From positions 744,001 through 808,000 of the forward strand of contig NZ_OMPE01000008.1 in the NCBI RefSeq assembly GCF_900312815.1: 64,000 nt of DNA. Direction: 5' to 3'. The position numbers and the translations under genes were made by a program. Origin of the DNA: Aquimarina sp. AU474 (lineage in GTDB: Bacteria; Bacteroidota; Bacteroidia; Flavobacteriales; Flavobacteriaceae). Under the pieces are notes generated by a model. The model did not search any database, was not told the origin of the DNA, and saw nothing but the letters and a program-made list of their open reading frames with translations. Below, piece after piece: positions 34,665 through 44,401 of this stretch. Each line of letters begins with the position of its first letter. Within the stretch, counting starts at the first letter, position 1.

Positions 34665-35465
34665 ATGAAAAAGTTTTTAAAAATAATTAAAATTGTTCTT
34701 ACCGTTTTATTTTTTTCTTATTCGATAATCATAGTCTACTTTGTTGGGTTTTCGTCAAAAGATGGCAGATTTAAAGTTGCCGAACATGCTCAAGGCATGT
34801 ATCTTTCCCAAAAGATGTTTGATATATTGATATTTCAAAACGCAGATAACTCCGATCTATATTTTGAAAAATCTGTTGCTTTTAATAAAATGGGGCAATA
34901 TGCAAAAGGTAGTGAGCTTTTGGATAAAGCAGTACAAATAGATCCCAAAATACATCTTGGATATAGAGGTTGGTTAAAACTAAGAAAATTAAGATCCTTT
35001 GATAATGCATTAAAAGATTTTGATCGCCTCGATAAGTTAACTCCCAATGTAATAGATGCGCCTTGGGGAGAGGATATTGATTTTTTAAGAGGCGAATGTT
35101 ACTACGGTAAAAAAGAATATCAAAAAGCTATTGATATGTTTAATCGTAGCATCAAAAACCAAAAAGAAGATTGGGCCGATATTCATACTTTTGTTTACCT
35201 AGGCCTATGCGAGTACGAACTTGGAAATTATGAAAAAGCAATTTCTGAATTTGATAGAGCATTACAACAATCGCAAACCACACCAGAGTCATATTTAGGG
35301 ATGGCAAAGGCATATCACAAACTTGGAGATATTCAACAGGCAAAAAATCATGTTTCAAAGGCAGAAGAATATATAGAATCCAAACGTGACGATGTCTACA
35401 ATGAACTCTTAAATGAAATTTATCTTTCGGATGTTATAGCGTTTAAAGAAAGTCTAAACAATTAG
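34665..35465 (+). CDS. TPR-repeat membrane protein
   Basis: A 266-residue protein with an N-terminal membrane helix (about 8-27). It has at least five tetratricopeptide repeats, such as KGSELLDKAVQIDPKIHLGY, GKKEYQKAIDMFNRSIKN and ELGNYEKAISEFDRALQQS. TPR stacks serve as protein-binding scaffolds. It is paired with the TonB-like gene six bases upstream. Confidence 0.85.
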   Translation: MKKFLKIIKIVLTVLFFSYSIIIVYFVGFSSKDGRFKVAEHAQGMYLSQKMFDILIFQNADNSDLYFEKSVAFNKMGQYAKGSELLDKAVQIDPKIHLGYRGWLKLRKLRSFDNALKDFDRLDKLTPNVIDAPWGEDIDFLRGECYYGKKEYQKAIDMFNRSIKNQKEDWADIHTFVYLGLCEYELGNYEKAISEFDRALQQSQTTPESYLGMAKAYHKLGDIQQAKNHVSKAEEYIESKRDDVYNELLNEIYLSDVIAFKESLNN

Positions 35466-35538
35466 GAGTTTTTATCACTTACCCTATCCTTATTTTCATG
35501 TACATAATTTAAACAAAAGTTAAAGTTTCATTTTATAT

Positions 35539-35554
35539 CTAACCGATTGTTTAG
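35539..35554 (+). promoter_or_regulatory. TetR operator upstream of its own gene
   Basis: CTAACCGATTGTTTAG is a near-palindrome that matches the perfect palindrome at 36,160. It overlaps a -7 box (TAGCTTTG at 35,552-35,559), so binding would block the regulator's own promoter. Confidence 0.65.
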
Positions 35555-35579
35555 CTTTGTACAAGATATATAAAACCTG

Positions 35580-36143
35580 ATGGCTCGAGCAAAACAATAT
35601 AAGGAAGAAGAAGTAATCAAAAAGGCGATGAATTTATTCTGGCGTAATGGTTATGAAACTACCTCTATGCAAATGCTCGAAAAAGAAATGGGTATTAATA
35701 AATTCTCTATTTATTCAAGTTTTGGTAGTAAAAATGGAGTTTTTCTTGAAAGTATTAAGTGCTATAAACAAGAACTAAATCAAATTATTAATAAGCTTAA
35801 GGTTTCTATAGATGGCATCATAGGCATAAAACAATATTTCTATGATTTTATTGATTTTGCCAAAGAAAAAGAGATTGGGAAAGGCTGTTTAGTGACGAAT
35901 ACAGCTAATGAGCTTAGAGATGATGCAGACGAAAAGATAAAAGAAGCATTATCAAAATTTATGTATGAAGTAAAACAAGTATTTACTAATAGTTTAAAGC
36001 AAGATATCACTAAGGATGAAGCTACAATTAAGCTACAAGCCGATTATCTACTTATTTCGCTATTCGGGCTATCATCTGCTTCTAGAGTATTCAATAAAAA
36101 GCAATTAGATAATTATATAGAACATATCTTCAAAAACGTATAA
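35580..36143 (+). CDS. TetR/AcrR-family regulator
   Basis: A 187-residue protein. The N-terminal helix-turn-helix is AMNLFWRNGYETTSMQMLEK with the recognition helix INKFSIYSSFGSKNGVF. The rest is the helical ligand domain of the TetR-C family. Matched palindromes lie before this gene and before the next one, so it is likely to repress both itself and the AhpD-like gene. The ligand is unknown, but the target suggests an electrophile or oxidant. Confidence 0.85.
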   Translation: MARAKQYKEEEVIKKAMNLFWRNGYETTSMQMLEKEMGINKFSIYSSFGSKNGVFLESIKCYKQELNQIINKLKVSIDGIIGIKQYFYDFIDFAKEKEIGKGCLVTNTANELRDDADEKIKEALSKFMYEVKQVFTNSLKQDITKDEATIKLQADYLLISLFGLSSASRVFNKKQLDNYIEHIFKNV

Positions 36144-36159
36144 TTTTTTTAACCCATAA

Positions 36160-36175
36160 CTAAACGATCGTTTAG
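36160..36175 (+). promoter_or_regulatory. TetR operator before the AhpD-like gene
   Basis: CTAAACGATCGTTTAG is a perfect 16-base palindrome in the 62-base gap between the TetR-family gene and its neighbour. It shares 14 of 16 bases with the site at 35,539. Confidence 0.7.
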
Positions 36176-36205
36176 CTATTTAATTTATAACATAAAAATA
36201 AAATT

Positions 36206-36754
36206 ATGAGTACATTAAAAATTCACAGTATTAAATCAGCACCACAAGAAGTTAAAGCTTCGCTAGAAGCATCTGTAAAATCCTTTGGTATGTTACCAAA
36301 TTTACATGGTGTGTTGGCAGAAGCTCCTCAACTATTAGAGGCATACAAAACACTGCATAGTCTTTTTCAAAACACTTCATTTAATGCTGAAGAACTTACA
36401 GTAGTTTGGCAAACCATTAACGTAGAGCATAACTGCCATTACTGCGTACCTGCGCATACAGCAATCGCCCATATGATGAAAGTCGATGCTTCGTTGACCG
36501 AAGCCTTAAGGAATCAAGAATCAATGCCCAATGCCAAATTACAGGCTTTACACGATACAACACTTAGTATCGTAAGAAATCGTGGTAATATCGATGCTTC
36601 ACAAATTCAAGCTTTCTATGATGCGGGATATGGAGAGCGCCAATTACTGGAAATTATCTTGGGGCTAGCACAAAAAGTAATTAGCAATTATACCAATCAT
36701 ATAGCTAACACACCTGTAGATGAACCATTTCAAAAATTTGCTTGGAGTAAATAA
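36206..36754 (+). CDS. Carboxymuconolactone decarboxylase/AhpD-like protein
   Basis: A 182-residue protein. The alkylhydroperoxidase signature is present as VEHNCHYCVPAHTAIAH, with the CxxC pair and histidine needed for peroxide reduction. The helical fold suits the AhpD/CMD family. It is separated from the TetR regulator by an operator palindrome and followed by a hairpin terminator at 36,765, giving a complete small regulon. Confidence 0.85.
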   Translation: MSTLKIHSIKSAPQEVKASLEASVKSFGMLPNLHGVLAEAPQLLEAYKTLHSLFQNTSFNAEELTVVWQTINVEHNCHYCVPAHTAIAHMMKVDASLTEALRNQESMPNAKLQALHDTTLSIVRNRGNIDASQIQAFYDAGYGERQLLEIILGLAQKVISNYTNHIANTPVDEPFQKFAWSK

Positions 36755-37173
36755 TTAAACACCTCATAAGCGCTAGTCAATAGGGTTAGTGCTTATGTTT
36801 TTATGATACAAAACAGGCAAAAAATAACACTATATATAATTTCTTTCTCATTGGTTCTAATGTTATTCATTTAGCGTAAAAAACATTCTCTTCAAAGTAA
36901 TACGATACATTTTACACAAATGATTGCAACTCTAGTTGGATTATAAACCCAAAAAGTACTGTAAATTATTGTGAAATGGCTAAGTATATTATTTATATCA
37001 TTTAATACCTCGCTACAATTTATATATTTGACTAATTCTAATTGCGAGTATTGCTTAGTTAATAAGGCTTTAATAAGTAAAAAAACACTTACGGTAAGCT
37101 TAATAGTACTTATTTTACTGCCGAACTTGTAAAAAGGGAATTGTCCAAATCTATTGCTATAAATACGAAATAA
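36755..37173. other. Gene-free stretch with a terminator and a solitary repeat arm
   Basis: This 419-base gap begins with the terminator of the AhpD-like gene. At 36,822-36,838 it has AAATAACACTATATAT, identical to the left arm of the repeat at 10,766, which shows that half-sites occur outside the main array. The remainder has no coding frame or structure I can name. Confidence 0.5.
36765..36797 (+). terminator. Rho-independent terminator
   Basis: The stem CATAAGCGCTAG pairs with TTAGTGCTTATG around a short loop and is followed by TTTTTATG. It ends the TetR/AhpD-like transcript. Confidence 0.6.
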
Positions 37174-39873
37174 GTGAAATACAACGCTAAAAATTTTTAT
37201 AACTATTTTAAAGATTGTTACAAGTTAGATTATAAAGAATTTGAAGTAAACAACATTTTGGCGCAGAAACATACATTCAAATGGTTTGTTTCGAAAACAG
37301 AAGAACTATTACACCAAAAACTTCCTATTATTCCTTATTTCAATACCAAGATCGTAGAGCTTGAAAAAGAAATTGAGCTTTATAAACTTGAAAAAAAACT
37401 CTTTTACGGATGTTTCTTTTTATTAGGTGAAAAAGAAAATTCCTTTTCAAAAGATAAAAGACTCTGTGCACCTTTATTTCTATTTCCTGTCGATATTCAG
37501 ACTATAGATGATGATAAATTTCTCGAAATTGACAAAACTGCTTTAATCATTAACAGAGCAGTACTTACCCAGCTCGAAATCAAAGATTCTACTTTGAGCA
37601 AAGATCAGTTTATAAAAGAAATTTCAGAATTACTAATAAACGATCAGAAGGAAATGATTGGTATAAAAAGAATATTTGATAAGTTCTTTTTGAATGTAAA
37701 TACCGATGAGCTACTTCTCTTTCCTTCGGTATGGCCTGTACGTAAAATTAGAAAACACTTATCTGAAACAACTTACAATGATGGCGAATTTAAAATTGTT
37801 CCAGCCGCCGGGACTGTATTTATCAAAAAATCCGAATCTTCACTAAGAGTTCTAAACGATTTAGATGAAATGGCAAAGAAAGCCAAATTTAATACTTCAA
37901 TTGAAAATTTAGTAAACTCTAGTACTTTAGAGTCAGAATTTAATTTTAGTTTTTATAAATCTCGTTTAAACTCTGATCAATTTAATGCTCTAAAAAATGC
38001 ATATAAATTCACTAATTCTGTTATAGTAGGTCCACCAGGAACCGGTAAAACATACACTATTACCTCTATCATATCAGACGCCGTAATCAATAATCAGTCT
38101 GTATTAGTTGTATCTAAAACAAAACAGGCGGTAGAAGTGTTAAGAGGAATGCTTCAAGATGATTTTAAATTAAAAGATTATTTGATTCATACCACTGGAA
38201 TTAATTATAAATTAAGTCTTAAATCAAAAATCAGGAAATATCTAAGCGGAATTACGGCACGCCAAAATCTATCATTAAATGAACCAAGAATAAAAAAATT
38301 ATACGACAAATTAGAGCAGTTAGAAGAAGGGTTTGAAAAATTTGTAGAAAGGGAACTCGAAATATCTGATTTAGAGTTCTCATCAGAATTAAATTTTCTC
38401 GAGAAATGGCGTAAATTTTACTTAAAAATTATATCATCAGATCACGAAAAATTATGGTTGTTATTCAGAGAAATAGAAGCCGTATTACAGTCTTTAGAAA
38501 AAGAAATAAGTCTTTTCTCAAAACGTAAAATCCAAGGAAACATAAGAGACAATTTTAAGATCTTCAGGAAAGATATTTCATTATTTTTTGATGCTCTAGA
38601 TTCGTCTAGTTTTACGGAATACAAAAATCTTTTAGACAATGTTGAGCAAAAAAACATTTTAAAAGTTTTCCCTATATGGCTTGCAAACCTTTCTCAATTA
38701 AACTCAGTTCTTCCTTTACAAGAAAATCTCTTTGATCTCGTAATAATTGATGAAGCTACTCAATGCGATATTGCCTCTGCTCTACCCGCTCTATATAGGG
38801 CTAGTAAAGTAATAATTGTTGGAGATCCAAACCAACTAAGGCATTATTCATTTGTCTCTCGCGATCAGCAAGCCAGTTTAAGAAAAAAATATCAATTACC
38901 TGAGGAGAAAATTTTTGATTATCGAAATAGGAGTATTTTAGACTTTTTTATTTCAAAAATTTCAAAGCAGGAGCAAATTACATTTTTGAGAGAACACTTC
39001 AGGTCGACACCTTCATTGATTGAATTTAGCAATCAACAATTTTATGAAGGTCAACTCGAAATTTTAAAATCTTCACCCAAACATATCTTAAATGATCAAA
39101 TAGAAGTTATCAGTACGTCGGGAAAAAGAAATGAAAAAGGTATAAATGAAATCGAGGCTCAAGCAGTCATAAGTAAACTTAATACTATAATTCAAAAATA
39201 TGAAACAGGAGAAAGAATTCCAACAATTGGAATTATTTCTCCTTTTAGTAAACAAGTTGTATTTATCAACAAACTTCTAAAAGAAAAATACGATCTAAAT
39301 ACACTTAAAAAATTTAATCTACTGTGTGGTTCTCCATACAACTTTCAAGGATCAGAACGTGATATCATACTATTATCGTTTTGCGTTTGCGACTCTAGTC
39401 ATCCCTCTACCTTTATTCATGTAAATAAACCCGAAGTTCTAAATGTAACTATTACAAGAGCAAAATCACAACAAATCATCTTCAAGTCGATTTCAGAAAC
39501 TTCATTAAATCAAAAAAGTTTGCTTTATCAATATTTTAAATTCGTTAAAGAATTTTCTCATTTTGATAATAAAAATTTATATCAAGATGAATTTCAAAAT
39601 GAAGTGCGTCACGAATTATTAAAATTAAACTATGATAATGTTCAATGTGGTTACCCTATCGCCGGTAGCATACTTGATATTTTGATTACGCACAACAATA
39701 ATAATTATTTTATTGACCTAATAGGCTACCCAGGAATGTTTACACAAGCCTTTACCTTTGAACGATATAAAACACTTGCTAGAACAGGAATTAAAAGTTT
39801 TCCTCTACATTATAGTTATTGGCAAAAAAATAAAACTAGTGCTATCGAAAAGATTAAAACAAGAATTAAATAA
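37174..39873 (+). CDS. UPF1-like superfamily 1 helicase with possible C-terminal nuclease fold
   Basis: An 899-residue protein from a GTG start. Residues 1-260 are an unrecognised N-terminal region. Walker A VGPPGTGKTYTITS lies near 286, Walker B IIDEATQCDIAS near 526, GDPNQLRHYSF follows as motif III, then EHFRSTPSLIEF, and NVTITRAKSQ as motif VI. The last 100 residues contain VRHELLKLNY, then GSILDILITHNNNNYFIDL, the acidic spacing of a restriction-endonuclease-like fold. Helicase plus nuclease is common in defence and RNA or DNA processing genes. It stands alone here, so its role is open. Confidence 0.8.
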   Translation: MKYNAKNFYNYFKDCYKLDYKEFEVNNILAQKHTFKWFVSKTEELLHQKLPIIPYFNTKIVELEKEIELYKLEKKLFYGCFFLLGEKENSFSKDKRLCAPLFLFPVDIQTIDDDKFLEIDKTALIINRAVLTQLEIKDSTLSKDQFIKEISELLINDQKEMIGIKRIFDKFFLNVNTDELLLFPSVWPVRKIRKHLSETTYNDGEFKIVPAAGTVFIKKSESSLRVLNDLDEMAKKAKFNTSIENLVNSSTLESEFNFSFYKSRLNSDQFNALKNAYKFTNSVIVGPPGTGKTYTITSIISDAVINNQSVLVVSKTKQAVEVLRGMLQDDFKLKDYLIHTTGINYKLSLKSKIRKYLSGITARQNLSLNEPRIKKLYDKLEQLEEGFEKFVERELEISDLEFSSELNFLEKWRKFYLKIISSDHEKLWLLFREIEAVLQSLEKEISLFSKRKIQGNIRDNFKIFRKDISLFFDALDSSSFTEYKNLLDNVEQKNILKVFPIWLANLSQLNSVLPLQENLFDLVIIDEATQCDIASALPALYRASKVIIVGDPNQLRHYSFVSRDQQASLRKKYQLPEEKIFDYRNRSILDFFISKISKQEQITFLREHFRSTPSLIEFSNQQFYEGQLEILKSSPKHILNDQIEVISTSGKRNEKGINEIEAQAVISKLNTIIQKYETGERIPTIGIISPFSKQVVFINKLLKEKYDLNTLKKFNLLCGSPYNFQGSERDIILLSFCVCDSSHPSTFIHVNKPEVLNVTITRAKSQQIIFKSISETSLNQKSLLYQYFKFVKEFSHFDNKNLYQDEFQNEVRHELLKLNYDNVQCGYPIAGSILDILITHNNNNYFIDLIGYPGMFTQAFTFERYKTLARTGIKSFPLHYSYWQKNKTSAIEKIKTRIK

Positions 39874-40027
39874 CACCGATACAGATAAGTATCGTTGAAA
39901 AGAAATAAGATATTCTTAGGTACAAATTTGACTATAAACCCTAAAACCAGCTCCTTTTTATCAAAAGCAATAATTCATTTTCTGCTCAACTTACCCTATA
40001 TTTAAGACGTCATCCAATCAAAAGAAA

Positions 40028-41278
40028 ATGAAAGAAATAAAAAGTATAATTGTAGCCATTCTTTTTACAATTCTTATCCCCGTAACATTAATAGCCCAAT
40101 CCGACAATTTCGATTTAGTAAAACCAGAATTAGTTGATGTGTCCAGCGATTCTCTAAAAAAAATGAATGCACATTTTCATAGGTTAGTTGATGAAAAACA
40201 ACTCGCAGGAATCCAAACTGCAATTTTACGTAAGGGCAAATTAATTCAATTCGACAGTTATGGTTTTTCTGATATTGAAGAGAATAGATTACTTAATGAG
40301 CAAAGTATATTCAGGATTTTTTCAATGACTAAGCCAATAGTTTCTGTTGCTTTAATGCAATTATTTGAAGAAGATAAGTTTAAATTAACAGATCCCCTAT
40401 ACAAGTTCATTCCAGAATTTAAAGAAATGTTTGTCTATTCAGACACCACTCTTATTCCTGTTCAACAACCTATTAGAATTGTTGACCTACTTACACATAC
40501 TTCGGGGTTTAATTATGGTAGAACTCGAAATTCGGCTTTAAATCAGTTCTATTATAATGCCAATTTAAACACTTCAAAAACTAATAAAGAATTTGTAGAA
40601 AAACTAAGTAAGTTGCCCTTACAATTCGAGCCAGGTACAAATTGGCAATATGGATTATCGACTAATATTTGTGGTTATCTCATAGAAGTATTATCTGGTA
40701 AATCACTAGATGTATATTTAAAAGAAAATATATTTACTCCTTTAGGTATGAATGACACTCATTTTCAACTACCAAAAGAAAAAATAAATAGGTTTGGTGC
40801 TGGTTACAGGTGGCAAGAAGAAACTGGATTAGTTGTAGTCGAAAACTCAAGAGATAATAGGTTTGTGCAAGAAGTTACACTCATGAATGCCGGTGGTGGA
40901 CTGGTATCTACAACGTATGATTATTTGCGGTTTTGTGGGATGCTACTTAATAAAGGACAGTACAATAACATTCAAATCTTAAAACCAAAAACCATTGATT
41001 TAATGTTAACTGATCATTTAGAAGGAGTAAGAAAGTATCATGAACGAATTCGTTTACCAAGAGGTGAAGCTGGTTTTGGATTAGGGTTTGCTATACGCGG
41101 AAATAGTATCGATGCATTACAACAAGTGTATGGCTGGGGGGGAGCAGCAGGAACCTATTTTAAAATTGATTTAGAGCATGAATTAGCCTATATTTTGATG
41201 ATACAATTATCACCGTATAGACATTTAAATCTCAGACAATTATACCAGGATTATATTAATTCAGCCCTAATAAAATAG
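40028..41278 (+). CDS. Serine hydrolase, class C beta-lactamase fold, secreted
   Basis: A 416-residue protein with a signal peptide ending in LIAQ. SxxK is SMTK near residue 98, in FSMTKPIVSVAL. The tyrosine motif lies in WQYGLSTN, and a C-terminal GWGGAAGTYF replaces the KTG strand. It belongs to PF00144 esterase or peptidase relatives. It is not close to the cassette-borne copy at 2241. An AraC regulator follows 49 bases on. Confidence 0.85.
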   Translation: MKEIKSIIVAILFTILIPVTLIAQSDNFDLVKPELVDVSSDSLKKMNAHFHRLVDEKQLAGIQTAILRKGKLIQFDSYGFSDIEENRLLNEQSIFRIFSMTKPIVSVALMQLFEEDKFKLTDPLYKFIPEFKEMFVYSDTTLIPVQQPIRIVDLLTHTSGFNYGRTRNSALNQFYYNANLNTSKTNKEFVEKLSKLPLQFEPGTNWQYGLSTNICGYLIEVLSGKSLDVYLKENIFTPLGMNDTHFQLPKEKINRFGAGYRWQEETGLVVVENSRDNRFVQEVTLMNAGGGLVSTTYDYLRFCGMLLNKGQYNNIQILKPKTIDLMLTDHLEGVRKYHERIRLPRGEAGFGLGFAIRGNSIDALQQVYGWGGAAGTYFKIDLEHELAYILMIQLSPYRHLNLRQLYQDYINSALIK

Positions 41279-41327
41279 AGTAAAACAAGGAGATTTTTAA
41301 AACTGTAAAAAATATTTTGTTCATATA

Positions 41328-42251
41328 ATGAATATCAACAATAACGAAATTAGAAATAACTATTCTAGTAGTATTAATAATGCTTTAAAATTTATCGATG
41401 ATAACTTAGAAAGCGAACTTTCATTAGAGTTAATTTCTGAAGTTGCTCATTATTCTCCGTTTCATTTTCATCGTATTTTTAAAATCATGACTAATGAAAC
41501 TCTAAATACATACATTACCAGAAAACGAATAGAAAAAGCAGCTTCTACCCTATTTCGGCAGAAAGAAATTACAATTTCAGAAATTTCATTACGATATGGT
41601 TTTAACAGTATTTCTTCGTTTAGCAGAGCGTTCAAAAAATTCTATAGTATAAGTCCTTCAGAGTTTAGAAAAATAAGTCCGAGCAAGTATAGCAAGATAT
41701 GTCAAGTAGAAAGCAAGATCGGACAAGAGAACACCGTTTTTGAAGAATACATTTGCAACATTAATAATCTTAAAAATTGGATTAATATGAATGCAAAAAT
41801 TGAAATTAAAAAAATACAACAGCTAGATCTTGCTTTTATCTCTCATTTAGGAGAACACGGTTTGGATATTACTTTTAATAAGTTGATTAAATGGGCTACT
41901 CCCCATGGCCTTATGGATAGGCCAAATCTTAAATTGCTTACTATGTATCATGATAGTTACAAAGTAACCTCTCCTGATAAAATTAGAAAAAGTGTTGGTA
42001 TTGTTTTAGATGAACCAATACATACTAGCGGAGAAATTGGATTAACCACCATAGAACAAGGAAAATATATTGTAGGTAGTTTTGAGATTAGTCCTCAAGA
42101 ATTTGAAAAATCTTGGAGTGGTCTTTTTGTTTGGATGAACGAAAACGGATATAAAAAATCAGAACAAAACCCTTTTGAAATATATCATAACAATTTTAAT
42201 GACCATCCAGAAAAGAAATGTATTGTAGACTTATATATACCAATCCAATAA
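41328..42251 (+). CDS. AraC regulator with GyrI-like effector domain
   Basis: A 307-residue protein. The N-terminal AraC DNA-binding domain is LISEVAHYSPFHFHRIFK and ISLRYGFNSISSFSRAFKKF. The C-terminal half from residue 155 is a GyrI-like small-molecule-binding domain, with LAFISHLGEHG and GIVLDEPIHTSGEIG. The architecture matches the Rob/BmrR type of drug-responsive activators. Its target may be the serine hydrolase upstream, with which it is co-directional. Confidence 0.85.
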   Translation: MNINNNEIRNNYSSSINNALKFIDDNLESELSLELISEVAHYSPFHFHRIFKIMTNETLNTYITRKRIEKAASTLFRQKEITISEISLRYGFNSISSFSRAFKKFYSISPSEFRKISPSKYSKICQVESKIGQENTVFEEYICNINNLKNWINMNAKIEIKKIQQLDLAFISHLGEHGLDITFNKLIKWATPHGLMDRPNLKLLTMYHDSYKVTSPDKIRKSVGIVLDEPIHTSGEIGLTTIEQGKYIVGSFEISPQEFEKSWSGLFVWMNENGYKKSEQNPFEIYHNNFNDHPEKKCIVDLYIPIQ

Positions 42252-42393
42252 TCAGGGTATAAAAACGTAAAATATTACTTTCATCAATGTTTAAAGGGGT
42301 CTAGCTAGTATAAATAGTTGAAAAACAGCCTCTTCATTTATAACCCAATCATAAATAAAATTATTTTTTCTTGTTTTATTCATATTACTTAGT

Positions 42394-42426
42394 TAGTTTT
42401 GAAGTGTACTAGATAACTAATACACT
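42394..42426 (+). promoter_or_regulatory. Promoter and GntR operator of the ABC operon
   Basis: A -7 box TAGTTTTG lies at 42,394-42,401, with TTG 20 bases earlier at 42,371-42,373. The operator AGTGTACTAGATAACTAATACACT at 42,403-42,426 is an inverted repeat matching at 9 of 10 bases per arm. It covers the expected transcription start, five bases before the ATG. The GntR regulator encoded at 44,021 is the obvious ligand-free repressor. Confidence 0.65.
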
Positions 42427-42430
42427 AGAT

Positions 42431-43282
42431 ATGATAACCTTAAATAATATTCAATACTATTATCCTAAAAGTAAAATTGTACTCGATAATATATCGTTAC
42501 AATTTGCTCCTGGTAATATATATGGTTTATTTGGTAAAAATGGAGAAGGGAAAAGTACTTTAATGAAAATAATGACAGGTTTACTATTTCCAAAGGCTGG
42601 TATTTATCAAGCCTTTGGAAATAAAATATCAAGACAAAACATATCATGTCTTCAAGATATTTTTATAGTCCCAGAAGAATTTGAGCTCCCTTCACTTAAA
42701 ATTTCAGCTTATGAGTATATAAACTCTCCTTTCTATCCTAATTTTTCTAGAGAAGAATTTTATACACTTATTAAAGAATTTAAACTTTCTCCTAATCAAA
42801 AGATATCTACACTATCCTTTGGTCAGAAGAAAAAAGTGCTTATTGCATTTGGTATTGCCACCAATACCAGACTATTGCTCATGGATGAACCCACAAACGC
42901 CCTAGATATACCTTCCAAAAGTCAATTTAGAAAAATTATGGCTTCTGCTGTTGATCAAGGTAAGTGTATTGTTATTTCTACACATCAGGTAAGGGATTTA
43001 CATAGTCTAATCAATCATGTTATTATATTAGATCATTCGCGTGTTGCTTTTGATCAATCGCTAAGCAATGTTTCAGAAAATCTTTGGTTTGGTAAGCCTT
43101 CTCAGGCTAAACCTGAATCAATTATTTATTCTGAATCTGCTTTTGGAGGAAAAGCTGTTCTCATGCGGCAAGGAAAAAATGAAACCGAAGTTGATCTTGA
43201 ATTATTATTTAATGCCGTTTTAGATCAACCAGAACGGGTAAATTATGCAATTAAAACCAGTTATGACGAAAAGCGTATTTAA
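42431..43282 (+). CDS. ABC transporter ATP-binding protein
   Basis: A 283-residue ATPase. Walker A is GLFGKNGEGKSTLM, the signature is a variant LSFGQKKKVLIAFG, Walker B is LLLMDEPTNALD, and the switch histidine is in ISTHQ. The C-terminal tail is typical of YtrB-like exporters regulated by GntR repressors. It overlaps the permease gene start. Confidence 0.9.
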   Translation: MITLNNIQYYYPKSKIVLDNISLQFAPGNIYGLFGKNGEGKSTLMKIMTGLLFPKAGIYQAFGNKISRQNISCLQDIFIVPEEFELPSLKISAYEYINSPFYPNFSREEFYTLIKEFKLSPNQKISTLSFGQKKKVLIAFGIATNTRLLLMDEPTNALDIPSKSQFRKIMASAVDQGKCIVISTHQVRDLHSLINHVIILDHSRVAFDQSLSNVSENLWFGKPSQAKPESIIYSESAFGGKAVLMRQGKNETEVDLELLFNAVLDQPERVNYAIKTSYDEKRI

Positions 43283-44018
43283 TATTAAAAGGATAAGTCT
43301 TTTTATGCTTAGAGACTTGACTATACTCAAGAGTACGATTACTACATCTTTATATGTTGTATGTGGACTTTTCTTTATTTCGTTTCTTATTCGTCTTAGA
43401 GGAGATCTTGTTTTATCTTCATATGATTTTGCCAGTGTATTTGGCAAGTTTTACATTATACTTGGCATACTGTTTACTTTTTCTGTTTTTAAAGAAGCCC
43501 AAAATCAAAAAACCAACCATCTCTATTTTTCGCTACCTGTATCATCACTAGAAAGAATAGCCGCGGCCTGGCTCAGTACAGTAATCCTTTTTACTATTAT
43601 TCTTACTGTTCTTGGAGCTATAATAGGACAACTTGCTATTTTGATAGGAAGCATGTTTTCTGAAACTTCTTTTCATATGGTATCCATATTTTCTGAAGAA
43701 TATTGGGGAGCAGTTACATTTTATGCTATCATACAACCTCTATTCTTGTACGGTGCTCTTAGGTTTAAGAAAAATAGAATTGGTAAAACATTATTATCCG
43801 TTTTACTATTAATTTTTGGTTTAATGATCTATAATTTTATGTTTTATGGTATTCTCAATCATAGCTATGATGTGTTTTCAGGTGAGGATTTAGCTGCAGA
43901 AGCTTTTGATCTTACATCTAAAGATTTCTCTGGAGCAGGAAAATTTGCTTTTATGGGGATCTTAACGCCATTACTTCTTGCTGCCACATATTTTAAGTTA
44001 GTTGAAAAAGAGGTTTAA
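43263..44018 (+). CDS. ABC transporter permease
   Basis: A 251-residue protein from the ATG at 43,263; an ATG at 43,245 would add six residues. Six membrane helices are predicted, starting with TSLYVVCGLFFISFLI and ending with GAGKFAFMGILTPLLLAATYF. No sequence motif tells the substrate. The gene overlaps the ATPase gene and ends two bases before the GntR regulator. Confidence 0.8.
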   Translation: MTKSVFNIKRISLFMLRDLTILKSTITTSLYVVCGLFFISFLIRLRGDLVLSSYDFASVFGKFYIILGILFTFSVFKEAQNQKTNHLYFSLPVSSLERIAAAWLSTVILFTIILTVLGAIIGQLAILIGSMFSETSFHMVSIFSEEYWGAVTFYAIIQPLFLYGALRFKKNRIGKTLLSVLLLIFGLMIYNFMFYGILNHSYDVFSGEDLAAEAFDLTSKDFSGAGKFAFMGILTPLLLAATYFKLVEKEV

Positions 44019-44020
44019 CC

Positions 44021-44401
44021 ATGGATTTTGACAACAGTAAACCGATTTATTTACAAATAGTGGATTTATTCTATGAAAATATTCTCGAAAAACGATGGCA
44101 GGAAAATGAAAGGATTCCATCTGTAAGAGAAGTCGCTATGATGGTCGAAGTAAACCCAAATACCGCAATAAGAGCTTTTACTCATCTTCAAGAACAAGAA
44201 GTCATCCATAATAAAAGAGGGATTGGCTATTTCGTTTCAGAAAAAGGGTATGATAAAGTTCTTGATATTAAAAGACACGAGTTTATTGAAACAACCTTAC
44301 CGGATGTATTTAAAAAAATGGGATTACTTAATGTTAATATCAAAGAAGTGAACAACTCATTTAATCAATATCTAAACAATATAGATCATGAAAAAAAGTA
44401 A
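44021..44401 (+). CDS. GntR-family regulator, YtrA subfamily
   Basis: A 126-residue protein. The winged helix-turn-helix is typical: PIYLQIVDLFYENILEKRW, IPSVREVAMMVEVNPNTAIR and YFVSEKGYD. The short C-terminal tail without an effector domain marks the YtrA group, which represses its own ABC-transporter operon. The palindrome at 42,403 is the expected site. Placing the regulator third in the operon is less usual than first. Confidence 0.85.
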   Translation: MDFDNSKPIYLQIVDLFYENILEKRWQENERIPSVREVAMMVEVNPNTAIRAFTHLQEQEVIHNKRGIGYFVSEKGYDKVLDIKRHEFIETTLPDVFKKMGLLNVNIKEVNNSFNQYLNNIDHEKK

